Below are positions 37,422 to 47,357 of a DNA stretch of 64,000 nucleotides, piece after piece. The position numbers and the translations under genes were made by a program. The notes under the pieces are model-generated. The model was not told the origin of the DNA and ran no database searches. It saw nothing but the letters and a program-made list of their open reading frames with translations. Every line of letters starts with the position of its first letter. Position 1 is the stretch's first letter. The stretch comes from Marinomonas gallaica (GTDB lineage: Bacteria > Pseudomonadota > Gammaproteobacteria > Pseudomonadales > Marinomonadaceae), in the NCBI RefSeq assembly GCF_001639745.1, contig NZ_LTAX01000015.1, forward strand, positions 17,952 through 81,951, in the 5' to 3' direction.

Positions 37422-39218
37422 ATGGACGTAGATGCAGAGTGCAAAAAACCTCGGTTTAAACGTTGGTTAGCGAATCTGCTGATTGTGTTTATGATGATCA
37501 CATCGTTACTGACCTTTACTCTGATACCTCTCTCCGATAGCAGTTCAACGCTCAACTCACAACAAGTGTTTGAAAGCTCGCGCTGGCATTCGCTGCAACT
37601 GCAATTGCAAACCTACCGTCTGATGGACTATTTATCAGATCTCTCTGAAGCCGACCTCCCCGTCAATGGTAATGCTTACTTTCAATACGACTTAGTGCTC
37701 AGTCGAGTCGATCTCTTACGTAAAGGTGATTTAGGCAGTAATATTCGCAACTTTGCCAATGGTCGAGCAGTACGACTGCTGAATATTATTGCGGGTGAAC
37801 TGGAACTCATCAGTCTTAATATTCAGCGTCTTGAACAAGGCCAATTGGATCAAACAGAGATCATTGTGGATCGGTTACGCTCTCTGGATTCGCAAATCAC
37901 TGATTTTGTGGTCATCGTAAATCAAGGCGCAAACGACTTTATCACTGAAAAGCGTCACGATTTAGACGTTCAGCTGGCGTATATTCAGATGGTTTCATTG
38001 GTACTATTCGTTATCTCTTCGACTCTGTTATACGTTACCTACAAAGTCTCAAAAGAGCTGCGTCAAACGCTGAGACGCAATACTCGGCTAGAAGAACGAA
38101 TTGATGCTGTGCAGGCCGGTAAAGTCGACATTATTAGCCGTATTGTGAACGATATAAAGCCCATCTTTACCAATCTAATAAGTCACTCAAACACATTAAA
38201 AAGCACAGCATCGGATGCTAAAGTTCAAGAACACTTAGAGCACCTCAGCACTCAAAGTAACCAGTTACTCACTCAGCTAGACTGCTATTATGACCTCACA
38301 TTAATCGAGGCCAATCGCATGTCTTCAGTAACTAATGAGGGGAACCTAAGAGCGCACATCAATTATGCTGTCAGTGCATTAGAACGCGTCTTTTTAACCC
38401 ATCAAGTACGAGCCATTGCACACGTTGATCCGCGACTGCCCGAGCTTGTCGAGACTGACTTTAGACGTTTACATGAAATTTTAATCACTTTAATTTCTCA
38501 CTTAGCGCCCTATTGCCATCATTCAGAGCTGCTAATTCAAGTCCGTCCATCAACACTCCCCATCTTTAATTTACCTGAAAAACACGGCAATAAAGCCACC
38601 AAGATGGTTCAAATCAGCTTGCGCGATTCCGGTGAAGGCTTACCTAACAAGGTTCAGGTTGGTTTACGTAAAAACCCCTATAATCCAGCCAATACGATCA
38701 TTGGGCAAATTCATCAAATGGGTATGGGCTTTACCTTCTGTCATTATTTGATTGGCGCATTAGGTGGAGAGTTACATTTTTCCAGTTCTCAAGGAGCCGG
38801 TACTGAAATCTGGATCGACCTGCCCATGGGATTAGACGACGCCAAGACTCAGGCAGCAGACAAAAGCGCTAGTAAGCGTGCTAAAGTGGCTATTTGGCAG
38901 TCGGACAGCTTGCTAGATCAAGCGTTTCTATCGTTACTGCAACAACTTAATCATCAGGTCGACCTGTTCACTGAAGGAGACCTTACGCGCCTGCTGCAGC
39001 AGAAAAATCTCCAGACATTACCCTTTGAGTGCATTGTGATCACCGATAAAAGTGCTCTTGATGAGGAACAAGTAGAGCTCATTGAGCGATTGCAAGCATT
39101 CGGCAGCCAAATCATTGTAGCAGCATCCGTTATAGAGGATTTGCCTCGCATTAAGGCGGATAAAACCTATCATTACCCTGTTACTGCGGCCCAACTTGAG
39201 GCCCTGTTACTTTCTTAG
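37422..39218 (+). CDS. Hybrid histidine-kinase-like protein lacking phospho-acceptor His; C-terminal pseudo-receiver
   Basis: A 598-residue membrane protein. Helices at about 17-36 and 188-207 flank a periplasmic helical sensor. At the dimerisation position the usual SHEIR is VNDIK, so Asn243 replaces the phospho-acceptor His. The ATPase domain keeps DSGEG (402-406) and a MGMGF G2 box, but His360 replaces the N-box Asn. Residues 488-598 resemble a receiver with Asp542 but without the standard acidic pair. Loss of both key residues suggests an allosteric pseudo-kinase or a very divergent kinase. It is flanked by the SUOX-fold protein (2 bp) and an Hpt protein (18 bp), forming one operon. Confidence 0.78.
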   Translation: MDVDAECKKPRFKRWLANLLIVFMMITSLLTFTLIPLSDSSSTLNSQQVFESSRWHSLQLQLQTYRLMDYLSDLSEADLPVNGNAYFQYDLVLSRVDLLRKGDLGSNIRNFANGRAVRLLNIIAGELELISLNIQRLEQGQLDQTEIIVDRLRSLDSQITDFVVIVNQGANDFITEKRHDLDVQLAYIQMVSLVLFVISSTLLYVTYKVSKELRQTLRRNTRLEERIDAVQAGKVDIISRIVNDIKPIFTNLISHSNTLKSTASDAKVQEHLEHLSTQSNQLLTQLDCYYDLTLIEANRMSSVTNEGNLRAHINYAVSALERVFLTHQVRAIAHVDPRLPELVETDFRRLHEILITLISHLAPYCHHSELLIQVRPSTLPIFNLPEKHGNKATKMVQISLRDSGEGLPNKVQVGLRKNPYNPANTIIGQIHQMGMGFTFCHYLIGALGGELHFSSSQGAGTEIWIDLPMGLDDAKTQAADKSASKRAKVAIWQSDSLLDQAFLSLLQQLNHQVDLFTEGDLTRLLQQKNLQTLPFECIVITDKSALDEEQVELIERLQAFGSQIIVAASVIEDLPRIKADKTYHYPVTAAQLEALLLS

Positions 39219-39236
39219 GATGAGGAGTTCCTTACT

Positions 39237-39569
39237 ATGTCGGTAGACCATGCACAGCTAAAATCATTAATGGATATTATTGGTCGCGATACTCTGAGTC
39301 GCGTGAAGCAAAGCTATTTCAATGACAGCCAGGCCAAGCTCGTCAGCCTAAAAACGGCTATTGAAACACAGGATATACACCAGGTAGAACAGCTCAGTCA
39401 TTCCTTAAAGTCTTCCAGCTCTAACCTAGCTCTGTCCACTTTAGCTGGTGTGTTTGCACACATGGAATCGGATGCCTCTCAAGGTCAAGCAGAAAACTTG
39501 AGCAACCTATACCAAAGCGCAGTAGATGAGTATGGGCAAGCTATTGCAGAGCTCGATACACTTATTTGA
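39237..39569 (+). CDS. Stand-alone Hpt phosphotransfer protein
   Basis: A 110-residue four-helix bundle. The phospho-acceptor motif is QLSHSLKSSSSNLAL with His55. It would shuttle phosphate between a receiver and another regulator. It lies 18 bp after the pseudo-kinase gene, with a ribosome binding site (GAGGAG), and is closed by a terminator, so it completes the three-gene module. Confidence 0.85.
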   Translation: MSVDHAQLKSLMDIIGRDTLSRVKQSYFNDSQAKLVSLKTAIETQDIHQVEQLSHSLKSSSSNLALSTLAGVFAHMESDASQGQAENLSNLYQSAVDEYGQAIAELDTLI

Positions 39570-39584
39570 GCCAATACAGACACA

Positions 39585-39619
39585 AAAAAGGGGCGAAGTC
39601 ATTAACTTAGCCCCTTTTT
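39585..39619. terminator. Bidirectional terminator between the Hpt gene and phoU
   Basis: A 10-bp stem (39585-39594 with 39610-39619), with A5 and T5 at the ends, located between convergent genes. Confidence 0.9.
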
Positions 39620-39634
39620 ACATGTCATACGGTA

Positions 39635-40357
39635 TTACGCTTTTTTATCTTCCGTTGCCAGTGCTTCCAACTCTTCAGTCGGTACGTGACGTACGTTCAC
39701 ACCATTGATTAGGTACACTAGGTGCTGACAAAGATGACGAGAATGGTCACCAATACGCTCCAAAGAACGCAGAATCCAAATCACGTTGAATACTGGGCCA
39801 ATCGAGCGTGGGTCTTCCATCATATAAGTGATCAAAGAGCGGATTGCTGTTTTGTACTCAAGATCAACCTTACGATCCGCTTTGGCAACACTCACCGCTA
39901 GATCGATGTCTAAACGAGCGTATGCATCTAAGCTTTCACGAACCATGCTTGTCACCATTTGACCAATGCGGCTGATTTCCACATAACCACGTGGCGATTC
40001 GCCTTCATTGATCAATTTCAAAGCGTGATTGGCAATTTTCTTCGCTTCATCACCCATGCGCTCTAGCTCAGAAACCGCTTTACCAATTGACAGAATCATA
40101 CGCAAGTCCGTTGCTGCGGGCTGGCGTTTCGCGAGAATGCGGGTACATTCTTCGTCAATCAATGCGTCCAATTGGTTAACGGTTTTGTCTTTGGCTTTCA
40201 CTTCTTCTGCTAAGTCACCTTGACCTTCAAGCAACGATTGAATCGCATCCGATACTTGTTTCTCAACCACACCGCCCATGGTTAGAAAGTGCTGACGCAG
40301 TGTTTCTAGTTCAGCGTTAAACTGTTGAGAGATATGGTCCGTAGTAAGTTCTCGCAT
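39635..40357 (-). CDS. phoU: Phosphate signalling regulator PhoU
   Basis: A 240-residue protein made of two three-helix bundles. The metal-binding repeats ExxxD are visible around SELERMGDEAKKIA and RSLERIGDHSRHL. It couples the Pst transporter to PhoR inhibition when phosphate is plentiful. It is the last gene of pstSCAB-phoU, 17 bp after pstB. Confidence 0.96.
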   Translation of the reverse strand: MRELTTDHISQQFNAELETLRQHFLTMGGVVEKQVSDAIQSLLEGQGDLAEEVKAKDKTVNQLDALIDEECTRILAKRQPAATDLRMILSIGKAVSELERMGDEAKKIANHALKLINEGESPRGYVEISRIGQMVTSMVRESLDAYARLDIDLAVSVAKADRKVDLEYKTAIRSLITYMMEDPRSIGPVFNVIWILRSLERIGDHSRHLCQHLVYLINGVNVRHVPTEELEALATEDKKA

Positions 40358-40374
40358 AATGGCAGTTCCTTATC

Positions 40375-41205
40375 CTAACCGTAACGACCCGTAATATAGT
40401 CTTCGGTTTGTTGTTTTGATGGGTTCGTAAATAGGCTATTGGTATCACCAAATTCCACCATATCTCCCATGTACATAAACGCAGTATAGTCCGATACTCG
40501 CGCGGCTTGCTGCATGTTGTGCGTTACGATGGCAATCGTGAACTCATTTTTAAGTTCATGAATCAGCTCTTCGATCTTCAGCGTTGAAATTGGGTCAAGC
40601 GCCGATGCTGGCTCATCCAGTAGCAATACTTCTGGTTTCACAGCAACCGTACGCGCGATCACCAAGCGTTGTTGCTGACCGCCCGACATGCCTAGCGCAC
40701 TTTCGTGTAGACGGTCTTTTACTTCGTCCCATAGGGCCGCTGAGCGCAAGGCCCATTCAACCGTTTCATCGATCACACGCTTTTTGTTAATGCCCTGAAT
40801 GCGTAGGCCATAGGCCACGTTTTCATAGATGCTCTTCGGGAATGGGTTTGGCTTTTGAAACACCATGCCGACACGACGGCGTAACTCTGCTACATCAGTG
40901 CCTTTGGCATAGATATTGTGGTCATGCAGGTTAATTTCACCTGTAATACGACAACCATCAACTAAGTCGTTCATACGGTTAAAGCAGCGTAGTAAGGTCG
41001 ATTTACCACAACCAGAAGGTCCGATAAACGCCGTGACTTTTTTCTCAGGAATGACCATATCAATCCCTTTCAACGCTTCTTTTTCGCCGTAGTAAAGGTG
41101 TAAGTCTTTAACGGAAAGACAAACGTTTTCGTCTTCAATGCGCAGCGCCTGATGGCTACGTTGCATTGCTGAAATATCAATTGAGTGTGTGCTTGTTTCG
41201 CTCAT
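40375..41205 (-). CDS. pstB: Phosphate ABC transporter ATP-binding protein PstB
   Basis: A 276-residue ATPase. It has Walker [10 protein letters not shown] followed by [10 protein letters not shown], typical of PstB, signature [14 protein letters not shown], Walker [14 protein letters not shown] and an H-loop THNMQQA. It powers phosphate import and transmits transporter status to PhoU. It lies 20 bp after pstA. Confidence 0.96.
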   Translation of the reverse strand: MSETSTHSIDISAMQRSHQALRIEDENVCLSVKDLHLYYGEKEALKGIDMVIPEKKVTAFIGPSGCGKSTLLRCFNRMNDLVDGCRITGEINLHDHNIYAKGTDVAELRRRVGMVFQKPNPFPKSIYENVAYGLRIQGINKKRVIDETVEWALRSAALWDEVKDRLHESALGMSGGQQQRLVIARTVAVKPEVLLLDEPASALDPISTLKIEELIHELKNEFTIAIVTHNMQQAARVSDYTAFMYMGDMVEFGDTNSLFTNPSKQQTEDYITGRYG

Positions 41206-41225
41206 AATCGTCTCTCTCCGCTGTC

Positions 41226-42938
41226 TTACATTTCCAGCGATTTGTATTTTTCACGTAGGTGGTTACGGATAGTAACGGCTGCTAAGTTAAGTGTTGCAAT
41301 CACGATTACCAATAATAGTGCAGTCGCGTAGACCAATGGGCGCGCTGCCTCTACGTTCGGGCTCTGGAAGCCCACGTCATAAATATGGAAGCCCAAGTGC
41401 ATGAACTTCTGATCCAAGTGTAGGTACGGGTAATTTCCGTCTAATGGTAATGACGGCGCCAATTTCACTACACCCACTAACATCAACGGTGCAACCTCAC
41501 CCGCAGCACGCGCTACCGCAAGAATCACACCCGTCATGATCGCTGGGCTGGCCATTGGTAATACTACACGCCATAAGGTTTCCGCTTTCGTTGCGCCCAA
41601 GGCTAATGAGCCTTCACGTACGTTACGTGGAATACGTGACAGACCTTCTTCCGTTGCCACAATCACCACAGGTACAGTCAGCAACGCAAGCGTAATCGAT
41701 GCCCACATTAGACCACCGGTACCAAAAGTTGGCGATGGTAGTGCTTCTGGAAAGAACGCTTGGTCGATGCCAGAACCTAAGAAGTAAATGAAGAAACCTA
41801 AACCAAAGACACCGTATACGATCGACGGTACGCCGGCTAAGTTGTTGACCGCAATTCGGATCGTACGCGTTACAAAACCTTGTGATGCGTACTCACGTAG
41901 GTAAACTGCCGCCACCACACCAAACGGTGTCACCAGTACTGTCATCAACAAAACCATCATCACAGTACCGAAGATCGCAGGGAAGACACCGCCTTCAGTA
42001 TTGGCTTCACGTGGCTCTGCGCTTAGGAATTCCCACACTTTCGAACCGTAAAAACTCATCTTCTGCGCGATACCCATCGCATTTGGACGGTAAGCACGAA
42101 CGACTTTAGCTACTTGCAGTTCGTGAACGCTGCCGTCCATCACTTGAACCACAAACGTATCCCGGTTGATTTCTGCGTACAGATCAATCAGGCGTTGCTG
42201 TAACGCTTGATACTTAGCATTTTGTTCTGCTCGCTGAGCATCAATGTCTGCTTGTTTCTCAGGCGTTAGATCATTATTTAGCTCAAGGCGACGCTGCTCT
42301 AGACGTAAACGTTCTAGTGCATGGTTGATCGTACCGATCTCATCTTTTTCCACCGTATGGATGTCATCATAGATCGTCGTAGCACGTTCGATACTGCGTT
42401 CAAATGCTGTCCAAGTCGCTAAAGCAGACTCCGTCGGCGTTAGATCAGTCGTCGAGGCAACCACTTGGCCGTCTTCTTTGACTGCTTGTAGGTAACCGTA
42501 TAAGTTGCCCCATTCATGACGCTCGGCAGCGAACAACATTTCAGGCCGAGTTTCATTAGTGAAGTATTCATCAATAATCCAACGGAAATCTGAACCATAT
42601 ACGTCGCGGTTACCGGTTTTCATCAATGTGCGTTTCATCAAATCGTGATGATCCGCCACATCAATGCCGGCCTCACGCAGCTGAGCCGCTGGTACTTCAG
42701 TCGACTCAACACGCTCAGCGACCAATGTGTATGGCTGGGACCCTGGTAAACTGTAAGTTCCCTGGCTGATGTCCGCTGGCCAGAAATGCCCAAGACCACG
42801 CACTGCAATCAGGGCTAATAAACCCAGTACCATGATCACAGAGATCGCAACGGCACCGGCGTTTAACCATACCCATGGATCACCAGACTTGACCCACTGG
42901 GATACGGTTTGTTTCTTTTGCTTCAATTCTGTACTCAT
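41226..42938 (-). CDS. pstA: Phosphate ABC transporter permease PstA (long form)
   Basis: A 570-residue permease, about twice the length of E. coli PstA. A first membrane helix (about 27-50) is followed by a roughly 260-residue periplasmic insert containing a long coiled-coil-like stretch rich in Glu/Arg/Gln (about 190-250). The canonical permease domain (about 320-570) has the EAA loop [18 protein letters not shown]. Long PstA forms are known in Pseudomonas relatives. Its start overlaps the pstC stop by 1 nt. Confidence 0.92.
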   Translation of the reverse strand: MSTELKQKKQTVSQWVKSGDPWVWLNAGAVAISVIMVLGLLALIAVRGLGHFWPADISQGTYSLPGSQPYTLVAERVESTEVPAAQLREAGIDVADHHDLMKRTLMKTGNRDVYGSDFRWIIDEYFTNETRPEMLFAAERHEWGNLYGYLQAVKEDGQVVASTTDLTPTESALATWTAFERSIERATTIYDDIHTVEKDEIGTINHALERLRLEQRRLELNNDLTPEKQADIDAQRAEQNAKYQALQQRLIDLYAEINRDTFVVQVMDGSVHELQVAKVVRAYRPNAMGIAQKMSFYGSKVWEFLSAEPREANTEGGVFPAIFGTVMMVLLMTVLVTPFGVVAAVYLREYASQGFVTRTIRIAVNNLAGVPSIVYGVFGLGFFIYFLGSGIDQAFFPEALPSPTFGTGGLMWASITLALLTVPVVIVATEEGLSRIPRNVREGSLALGATKAETLWRVVLPMASPAIMTGVILAVARAAGEVAPLMLVGVVKLAPSLPLDGNYPYLHLDQKFMHLGFHIYDVGFQSPNVEAARPLVYATALLLVIVIATLNLAAVTIRNHLREKYKSLEM

Positions 42939-45205
42939 TACAACGACCCGTATTTCTTACGTAGGTGCTGACGCACGGTTTCTGCGATGGTGTTCACAAC
43001 AAAGGTAAAGACGAACAACACAAACGCCGCTAAGAACAAGATACGGTAGTGAGAACTGCCCACTTCGGACTCAGGCACTTCCACCGCAAGGTTGGCCGCT
43101 AACGTACGCATACCTTCGAAGATATTGAAGTCCATGATTGGCGTGTTACCTGTCGCCATCAGTACGATCATAGTTTCACCGACCGCACGACCCATACCGA
43201 TCATGATTGCCGAGAAAATACCAGGGCTTGCCGTAGGCAGTACCACACGTGTCATGGTTTGCCAGTAGGTCGCACCCAATGCCAGAGAGCCTTGAGTTAA
43301 CGCTTTTGGCACAGAGAAAATCGCATCTTCGGTGATCGAGAAGATCGTTGGAATCACAGCGAAGCCCATGGCAAAGCCGACGACCATTGAGTTACGTTGG
43401 TCGAATGTAATACCGTGCTCGAAGATAATACCTGGTTCACCCAACCAGCCACGGATGTTACCGTCAAAGAAGCTCAGCTCGATCACTGGACTCATCGCTA
43501 CACAGCCCCATCCGAGCAACACAATCACTGGAATCAGAAGCAATGGTTGCCAACCCTCAGGTACCATCCAACGAATACCAGCTGGCATACGAGACCAGAT
43601 GAATGAGAACAGTAAAACGCCCACTGGCAATACAATTAAAATACTAAACGCAGCGGCTAAGTTCTCTTCAAGGAATGGCGCGAAGAAGAGACCGGCTAAG
43701 AAACCTAGAATAACCGTCGGTAAGGCTTCCATCAGCTCGATGACTGGCTTGATTTTACGACGCAATGGCGCGGCCATGAAATACGCCGTGTAAATCGCGC
43801 CACAAATAGCCAGAGGCACCGCCATCAGCATGGCGTAGAACGCCGCTTTGATGGTACCAAATGCCAACGGCATCAAGCTGTATTTTGGTTCGAAGTCATT
43901 GTTTGCTGCCGAAGACTGCCATGTGTACGTTGGCTCTTGGTAACCTTCGTACCACACTTTGCCCCAGATAGAGGACCAAGAGACTTCAGGGTGCTCGTTA
44001 TCTACGGCAAAGAAGTGCAAGCCTTTGCTGTCTTCTAGCAACAAGCCATTGGCACGTGGTGCAAAGCTGATCATCCTTGCGGTGTCATCACTCACTCGCT
44101 CATCGACGACCTGACGGCTAGACGTCGCATTAAAAATCGACACAATGCCGCGGTCATCTAACGTCGCAAAACCTTTACGACGATGCTCCATCGCCATATC
44201 GACTAGGCCAGTAGGATGTTGCACATCACGGATGTAGGTTAAGTGTTCAACATTGTTCTCATCACGTACATTGAACCATTGGCTCACGCGACCTGAACTG
44301 TCGGCCACCATAACTGACGACTGACCTAGCAAGTAACGCATAGAAACCAGCTGCGCATCGCCTTTAATTAGATCGATTTGGTCTTTTGTCGAAACATCAC
44401 TTAAATCGCGAATGTCGAATTCGGACATCTCACCATTTACATCGGCAACATATAGGTAACGTTGATCGCCAGAAATCAATAGTGCACGAGTGCCCTCTAC
44501 AAAGGGAATCTCAGCACGAGTTTCCGTTAACTCCACTTCTTCCGTGATGAAGTTCACATCTTTATTTAAACGCACCACTTGGGCCTGTTGATCACCGATC
44601 ACCGCCAATGTTAGACGCTCATCATTGTCGCGGACGCTTAACTGACGTGGTGCGAAATCCGCCACTTGAATACCTTCTGCTCCGTAAGGGTATTCAATGC
44701 TTGGCGTGATCAGTCGTACACCATCTGGGTAGGTGGTTTTGTAATTTTGCTTGGCGACCAGTACGCGACCATCTGCGTAAGCAAACGCCATCATACGACT
44801 GGTATCGGATTCCAGAGCAAATGCCGTTGGTTGTCCTAATGGATTGCCTACATTTTTAATCACACTGCCGTCGGCAATATTGAAGTAAATCATGTCGCCG
44901 TTTTCAGCCACACGAAAACCGATTTCGGTTTGCTCTTCTGAGGTTAAATATAAGCTTTTACCCGATTCTTCAGCCGGTAGACTATAGCTGCCTTTCTGCT
45001 CAATGCTGGCACCAGAAAATAGAGGTGCGACTTCATACATCAAATAGAAACATATCAGTAGGACAGCTAGGATCACACTGCTACCGCCGATGGCAATACC
45101 GACGCTCGCACTACGATCTTTTAACGCACGAACCTTACGATGACGCTTTAACGCTGGCGTATCGAAATCCAGTTCGGGTACTTTTTGATCCGCTTTTGTA
45201 CTCAT
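42938..45205 (-). CDS. pstC: Phosphate ABC transporter permease PstC (long form with propeller-like insert)
   Basis: A 755-residue permease, more than twice E. coli PstC. The first helix (about 35-62) is followed by some 370 residues with repeated short beta-strand blades (for example YLYVADVNGEMSEFDIRD, SVMVADSSGRVSQWFNV, FATLDDRGIVSIFNA), resembling a WD40/beta-propeller on the periplasmic side. The conserved permease domain fills about 440-755, with the EAA loop [19 protein letters not shown]. It lies 113 bp after pstS, beyond a hairpin. Confidence 0.92.
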   Translation of the reverse strand: MSTKADQKVPELDFDTPALKRHRKVRALKDRSASVGIAIGGSSVILAVLLICFYLMYEVAPLFSGASIEQKGSYSLPAEESGKSLYLTSEEQTEIGFRVAENGDMIYFNIADGSVIKNVGNPLGQPTAFALESDTSRMMAFAYADGRVLVAKQNYKTTYPDGVRLITPSIEYPYGAEGIQVADFAPRQLSVRDNDERLTLAVIGDQQAQVVRLNKDVNFITEEVELTETRAEIPFVEGTRALLISGDQRYLYVADVNGEMSEFDIRDLSDVSTKDQIDLIKGDAQLVSMRYLLGQSSVMVADSSGRVSQWFNVRDENNVEHLTYIRDVQHPTGLVDMAMEHRRKGFATLDDRGIVSIFNATSSRQVVDERVSDDTARMISFAPRANGLLLEDSKGLHFFAVDNEHPEVSWSSIWGKVWYEGYQEPTYTWQSSAANNDFEPKYSLMPLAFGTIKAAFYAMLMAVPLAICGAIYTAYFMAAPLRRKIKPVIELMEALPTVILGFLAGLFFAPFLEENLAAAFSILIVLPVGVLLFSFIWSRMPAGIRWMVPEGWQPLLLIPVIVLLGWGCVAMSPVIELSFFDGNIRGWLGEPGIIFEHGITFDQRNSMVVGFAMGFAVIPTIFSITEDAIFSVPKALTQGSLALGATYWQTMTRVVLPTASPGIFSAIMIGMGRAVGETMIVLMATGNTPIMDFNIFEGMRTLAANLAVEVPESEVGSSHYRILFLAAFVLFVFTFVVNTIAETVRQHLRKKYGSL

Positions 45206-45252
45206 CCGAATTCACTTTTTATGACATTTTTGTGACAGGTTTGGACATAGGA

Positions 45253-45283
45253 AAAGCAGGAGGGATCGAATCCCTCCTGCTTT
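45253..45283 (-). terminator. Intercistronic hairpin between pstS and pstC
   Basis: A perfect 13-bp stem (45253-45265 with 45271-45283) and a 5-nt loop, 36 nt after the pstS stop. The T-tract is short, so it probably causes partial termination or protects the pstS mRNA, giving more binding protein than permease. Confidence 0.75.
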
Positions 45284-45318
45284 ATTGCATCCTGCAAACC
45301 TTCCCTGTTATCCAGCTA

Positions 45319-46290
45319 TTACTGAATACCTAGGTCTTTCATGTATTTCGCAGAGACTTTAGCTGGTAATGGCACGTAACCGTCTTTCACTACCACTTCT
45401 TGACCCATTTTCGAAAGAACCATCTTCACGAACTCACGCTCAAGCGGAGCAAGTGGCTTGTTTGGTGCTTTGTTTACGTAAACGTATAGGAAGCGAGACA
45501 GTGGGTATTTACCAGTCGCAGCGTTCTCTGGAGTCGCTTCGATTAGCTCACCGCCTTCTTTCTTAGCCAGTGGCAATGCACGAACTGAAGAAGTTTTGTA
45601 ACCGATACCAGAGTAGCCGATACCGTTAAGAGACGTAGAAACTGACTGTACAACGGAAGCAGAACCAGGCTGTTCATTTACAGAGTTTTTGTAGTCGCCT
45701 TTGAATAGAGCGTTTGATTTGAAGTAACCGTAAGTACCCGATACTGAGTTACGACCGAACAGTTGAATGTCACGATCCGCCCAAGCACCCGTTAGACCTG
45801 TTGCACCCCAGTTAGTAATGTCTTCGCTGTGACCACCTTTACGAGTAGAAGAGAAGATCGCATCCACTTCTGGAAGAGAAAGGCCTTTGATTGGGTTATC
45901 TTTGTGTACAAATACTGCTAGTGCATCAATTGCAACTGGCACTGCAGTTGGCTTGTAGCCGTATTTTTTCTCGAATGCTGCGATCTCTTTGTCTTTCATT
46001 TGACGAGACATAGGACCGAAGTTAGAAGTGCCTTCTGTTAGCGCTGGTGGCGCAGTAGAAGAACCAGCTGCTTGGATTTGGATGTTTACGTTCGGGTAAA
46101 GACGTTTGAAGTCTTCTGCCCAAAGTGTCATCAAGTTCGCTAGCGTGTCAGAACCCACACTGGAAATGTTACCTGATACACCGCTTGCTTTCGTGTACGA
46201 AGGTAAGTTCGCATCAACATCTGCCATTACGTTAGCAGAAACACCTGCTAGAGTAGATACTGCTAGAGTCGCAACTAATTTTTTCATCAC
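45319..46290 (-). CDS. pstS: Phosphate-binding periplasmic protein PstS
   Basis: A 323-residue binding protein with a signal peptide (about 1-23, ending VMA-DVD). Phosphate-contact segments include [30 protein letters not shown] and [11 protein letters not shown]. It is the PstS type found in Pseudomonas and Vibrio relatives. It heads the operon, and a PHO-box-like element lies about 100 bp upstream. Confidence 0.96.
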   Translation of the reverse strand: MMKKLVATLAVSTLAGVSANVMADVDANLPSYTKASGVSGNISSVGSDTLANLMTLWAEDFKRLYPNVNIQIQAAGSSTAPPALTEGTSNFGPMSRQMKDKEIAAFEKKYGYKPTAVPVAIDALAVFVHKDNPIKGLSLPEVDAIFSSTRKGGHSEDITNWGATGLTGAWADRDIQLFGRNSVSGTYGYFKSNALFKGDYKNSVNEQPGSASVVQSVSTSLNGIGYSGIGYKTSSVRALPLAKKEGGELIEATPENAATGKYPLSRFLYVYVNKAPNKPLAPLEREFVKMVLSKMGQEVVVKDGYVPLPAKVSAKYMKDLGIQ

Positions 46291-46389
46291 TTCAACCTCA
46301 ATGGTTATCGTCAGTTTGGTATGATTCGAAATCTTGATTCTGAGTCCGAATGACTTCGTTCTCGTTCGATAGTGAAAACTATAAAGAGG

Positions 46390-46411
46390 CTTTGTGACAT
46401 TAATGTTAAAG
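46390..46411 (-). promoter_or_regulatory. PHO-box-like element of pstS
   Basis: Read on the minus strand, two adjacent 11-mers, CTTTAACATTA and ATGTCACAAAG, resemble the direct-repeat PHO box (CTGTCATAAAT-type). The second unit is a good match, the first weaker. It lies 100-121 bp upstream of the pstS start, consistent with PhoB activation. Confidence 0.6.
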
Positions 46412-46591
46412 GCTGAAATAATCTGAATCTTTTTTCATTAGCCTTATCAAGCAGCATGAATCACAGATCAGCACACACCCTCTAATTCCTTTAAATATCG
46501 CGTAAGAGATATGTAAACGCGCTTGCTGACCTTAAATGGGCCTGTTAACTTCCTGGCCGCAGGATATTTATATATAGACAGGGATTACGCT

Positions 46592-47110
46592 ATGAAGAAG
46601 ATCATCATTACATTATTGGTTGGCTGGTTGTTCAACGCGACAGCTTACGCTTGTAACTATTGTGGTAGCTATGGCCAGCAAGTCGCTTACAAACATAGCA
46701 TTGTTTTTGAAGATATTACGGCAATGAGCGACGAACCGACTTCCATCACTCTGATGCCTCAATCCGTTAGCGTCTCGGTCGATCCAGACATGAAAATGAC
46801 CACACTAACTGGTTACCTATACGTTGATGAATCTACACCTACTTTGATGAAGCTAATGTCAGAAGGGCTGAATATCCCACACGTCAAAGTTATCTCTCGT
46901 ATCGCACCCGAAAACGGTGACAGCTGGATCAGCAACACCCTTGAGTTTACTAATGTCCATCTGCAGTACCTGAGTCTTGACTATTCGGATGGCTCACGTC
47001 CTTACATCAGTTTTTCCATTCAAGCGCCGGAAGGCATTACTAAATCTTCCGTTAATAAAACCGATGCGAATGGTCAACCAACAAATGAATTTATTGAGTA
47101 CCAAAGGTAA
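46592..47110 (+). CDS. Small exported protein of unknown function
   Basis: A 172-residue protein I do not recognise. The signal peptide (about 1-20) ends ATAYA and is followed immediately by CNYCG, giving a CxxC pair at the mature N-terminus. There is no classical lipobox (TAYAC lacks Leu at -3), so a soluble periplasmic form with a disulfide or metal site is more likely than a lipoprotein. The rest alternates beta-strands (VSVSVDPDMKMTTLTGYLYV, YISFSIQAP). The frame is open to 46523, but the ATG at 46592 follows CAGGGA. It is divergent from pstS across a 301-bp region containing the PHO-box-like element, so phosphate control is possible. Confidence 0.7.
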   Translation: MKKIIITLLVGWLFNATAYACNYCGSYGQQVAYKHSIVFEDITAMSDEPTSITLMPQSVSVSVDPDMKMTTLTGYLYVDESTPTLMKLMSEGLNIPHVKVISRIAPENGDSWISNTLEFTNVHLQYLSLDYSDGSRPYISFSIQAPEGITKSSVNKTDANGQPTNEFIEYQR

Positions 47111-47159
47111 TTAAAGGTAAAAATCTAAGCCAATAGAACGCCTTCAGGTGCCAGCTTAA

Positions 47160-47190
47160 GCTTGATGGGCCATTGACGGCCCGCTCAAGC
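47160..47190. repeat. Imperfect hairpin before the TRAP genes
   Basis: GCTTGA (47160-47165) pairs with TCAAGC (47185-47190) and GGGCC (47167-47171) with GGCCC (47178-47182), with small internal mismatches. There is no T-tract. It could be a weak terminator for the preceding gene or a regulatory structure. Confidence 0.4.
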
Positions 47191-47357
47191 AGGGTCTTCA
47201 TGGCTGCCATAAAATATTACCCTCTTCCCGCAAGCAGTATCTCACAACAAAACCTCGCCAAAACATTCCCAATAGCATAGATATCCAATAGACTGACCGC
47301 TCGGATTTTTCCGCCTTTCTTATTACAAAAGCAAAAAAATAGTCTGTGGGTTTAAAA

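Noticed and set aside
37422..39218. Frameshift or sequencing error as the cause of the missing kinase histidine
   Set aside because: The frame is continuous, helices and G boxes are in register, and the changes are single substitutions at the H-box and N-box.
43332..43793. 153-codon frame antisense to pstC
   Set aside because: It is a shadow of strongly conserved pstC codons, with no start signal or recognisable domain.
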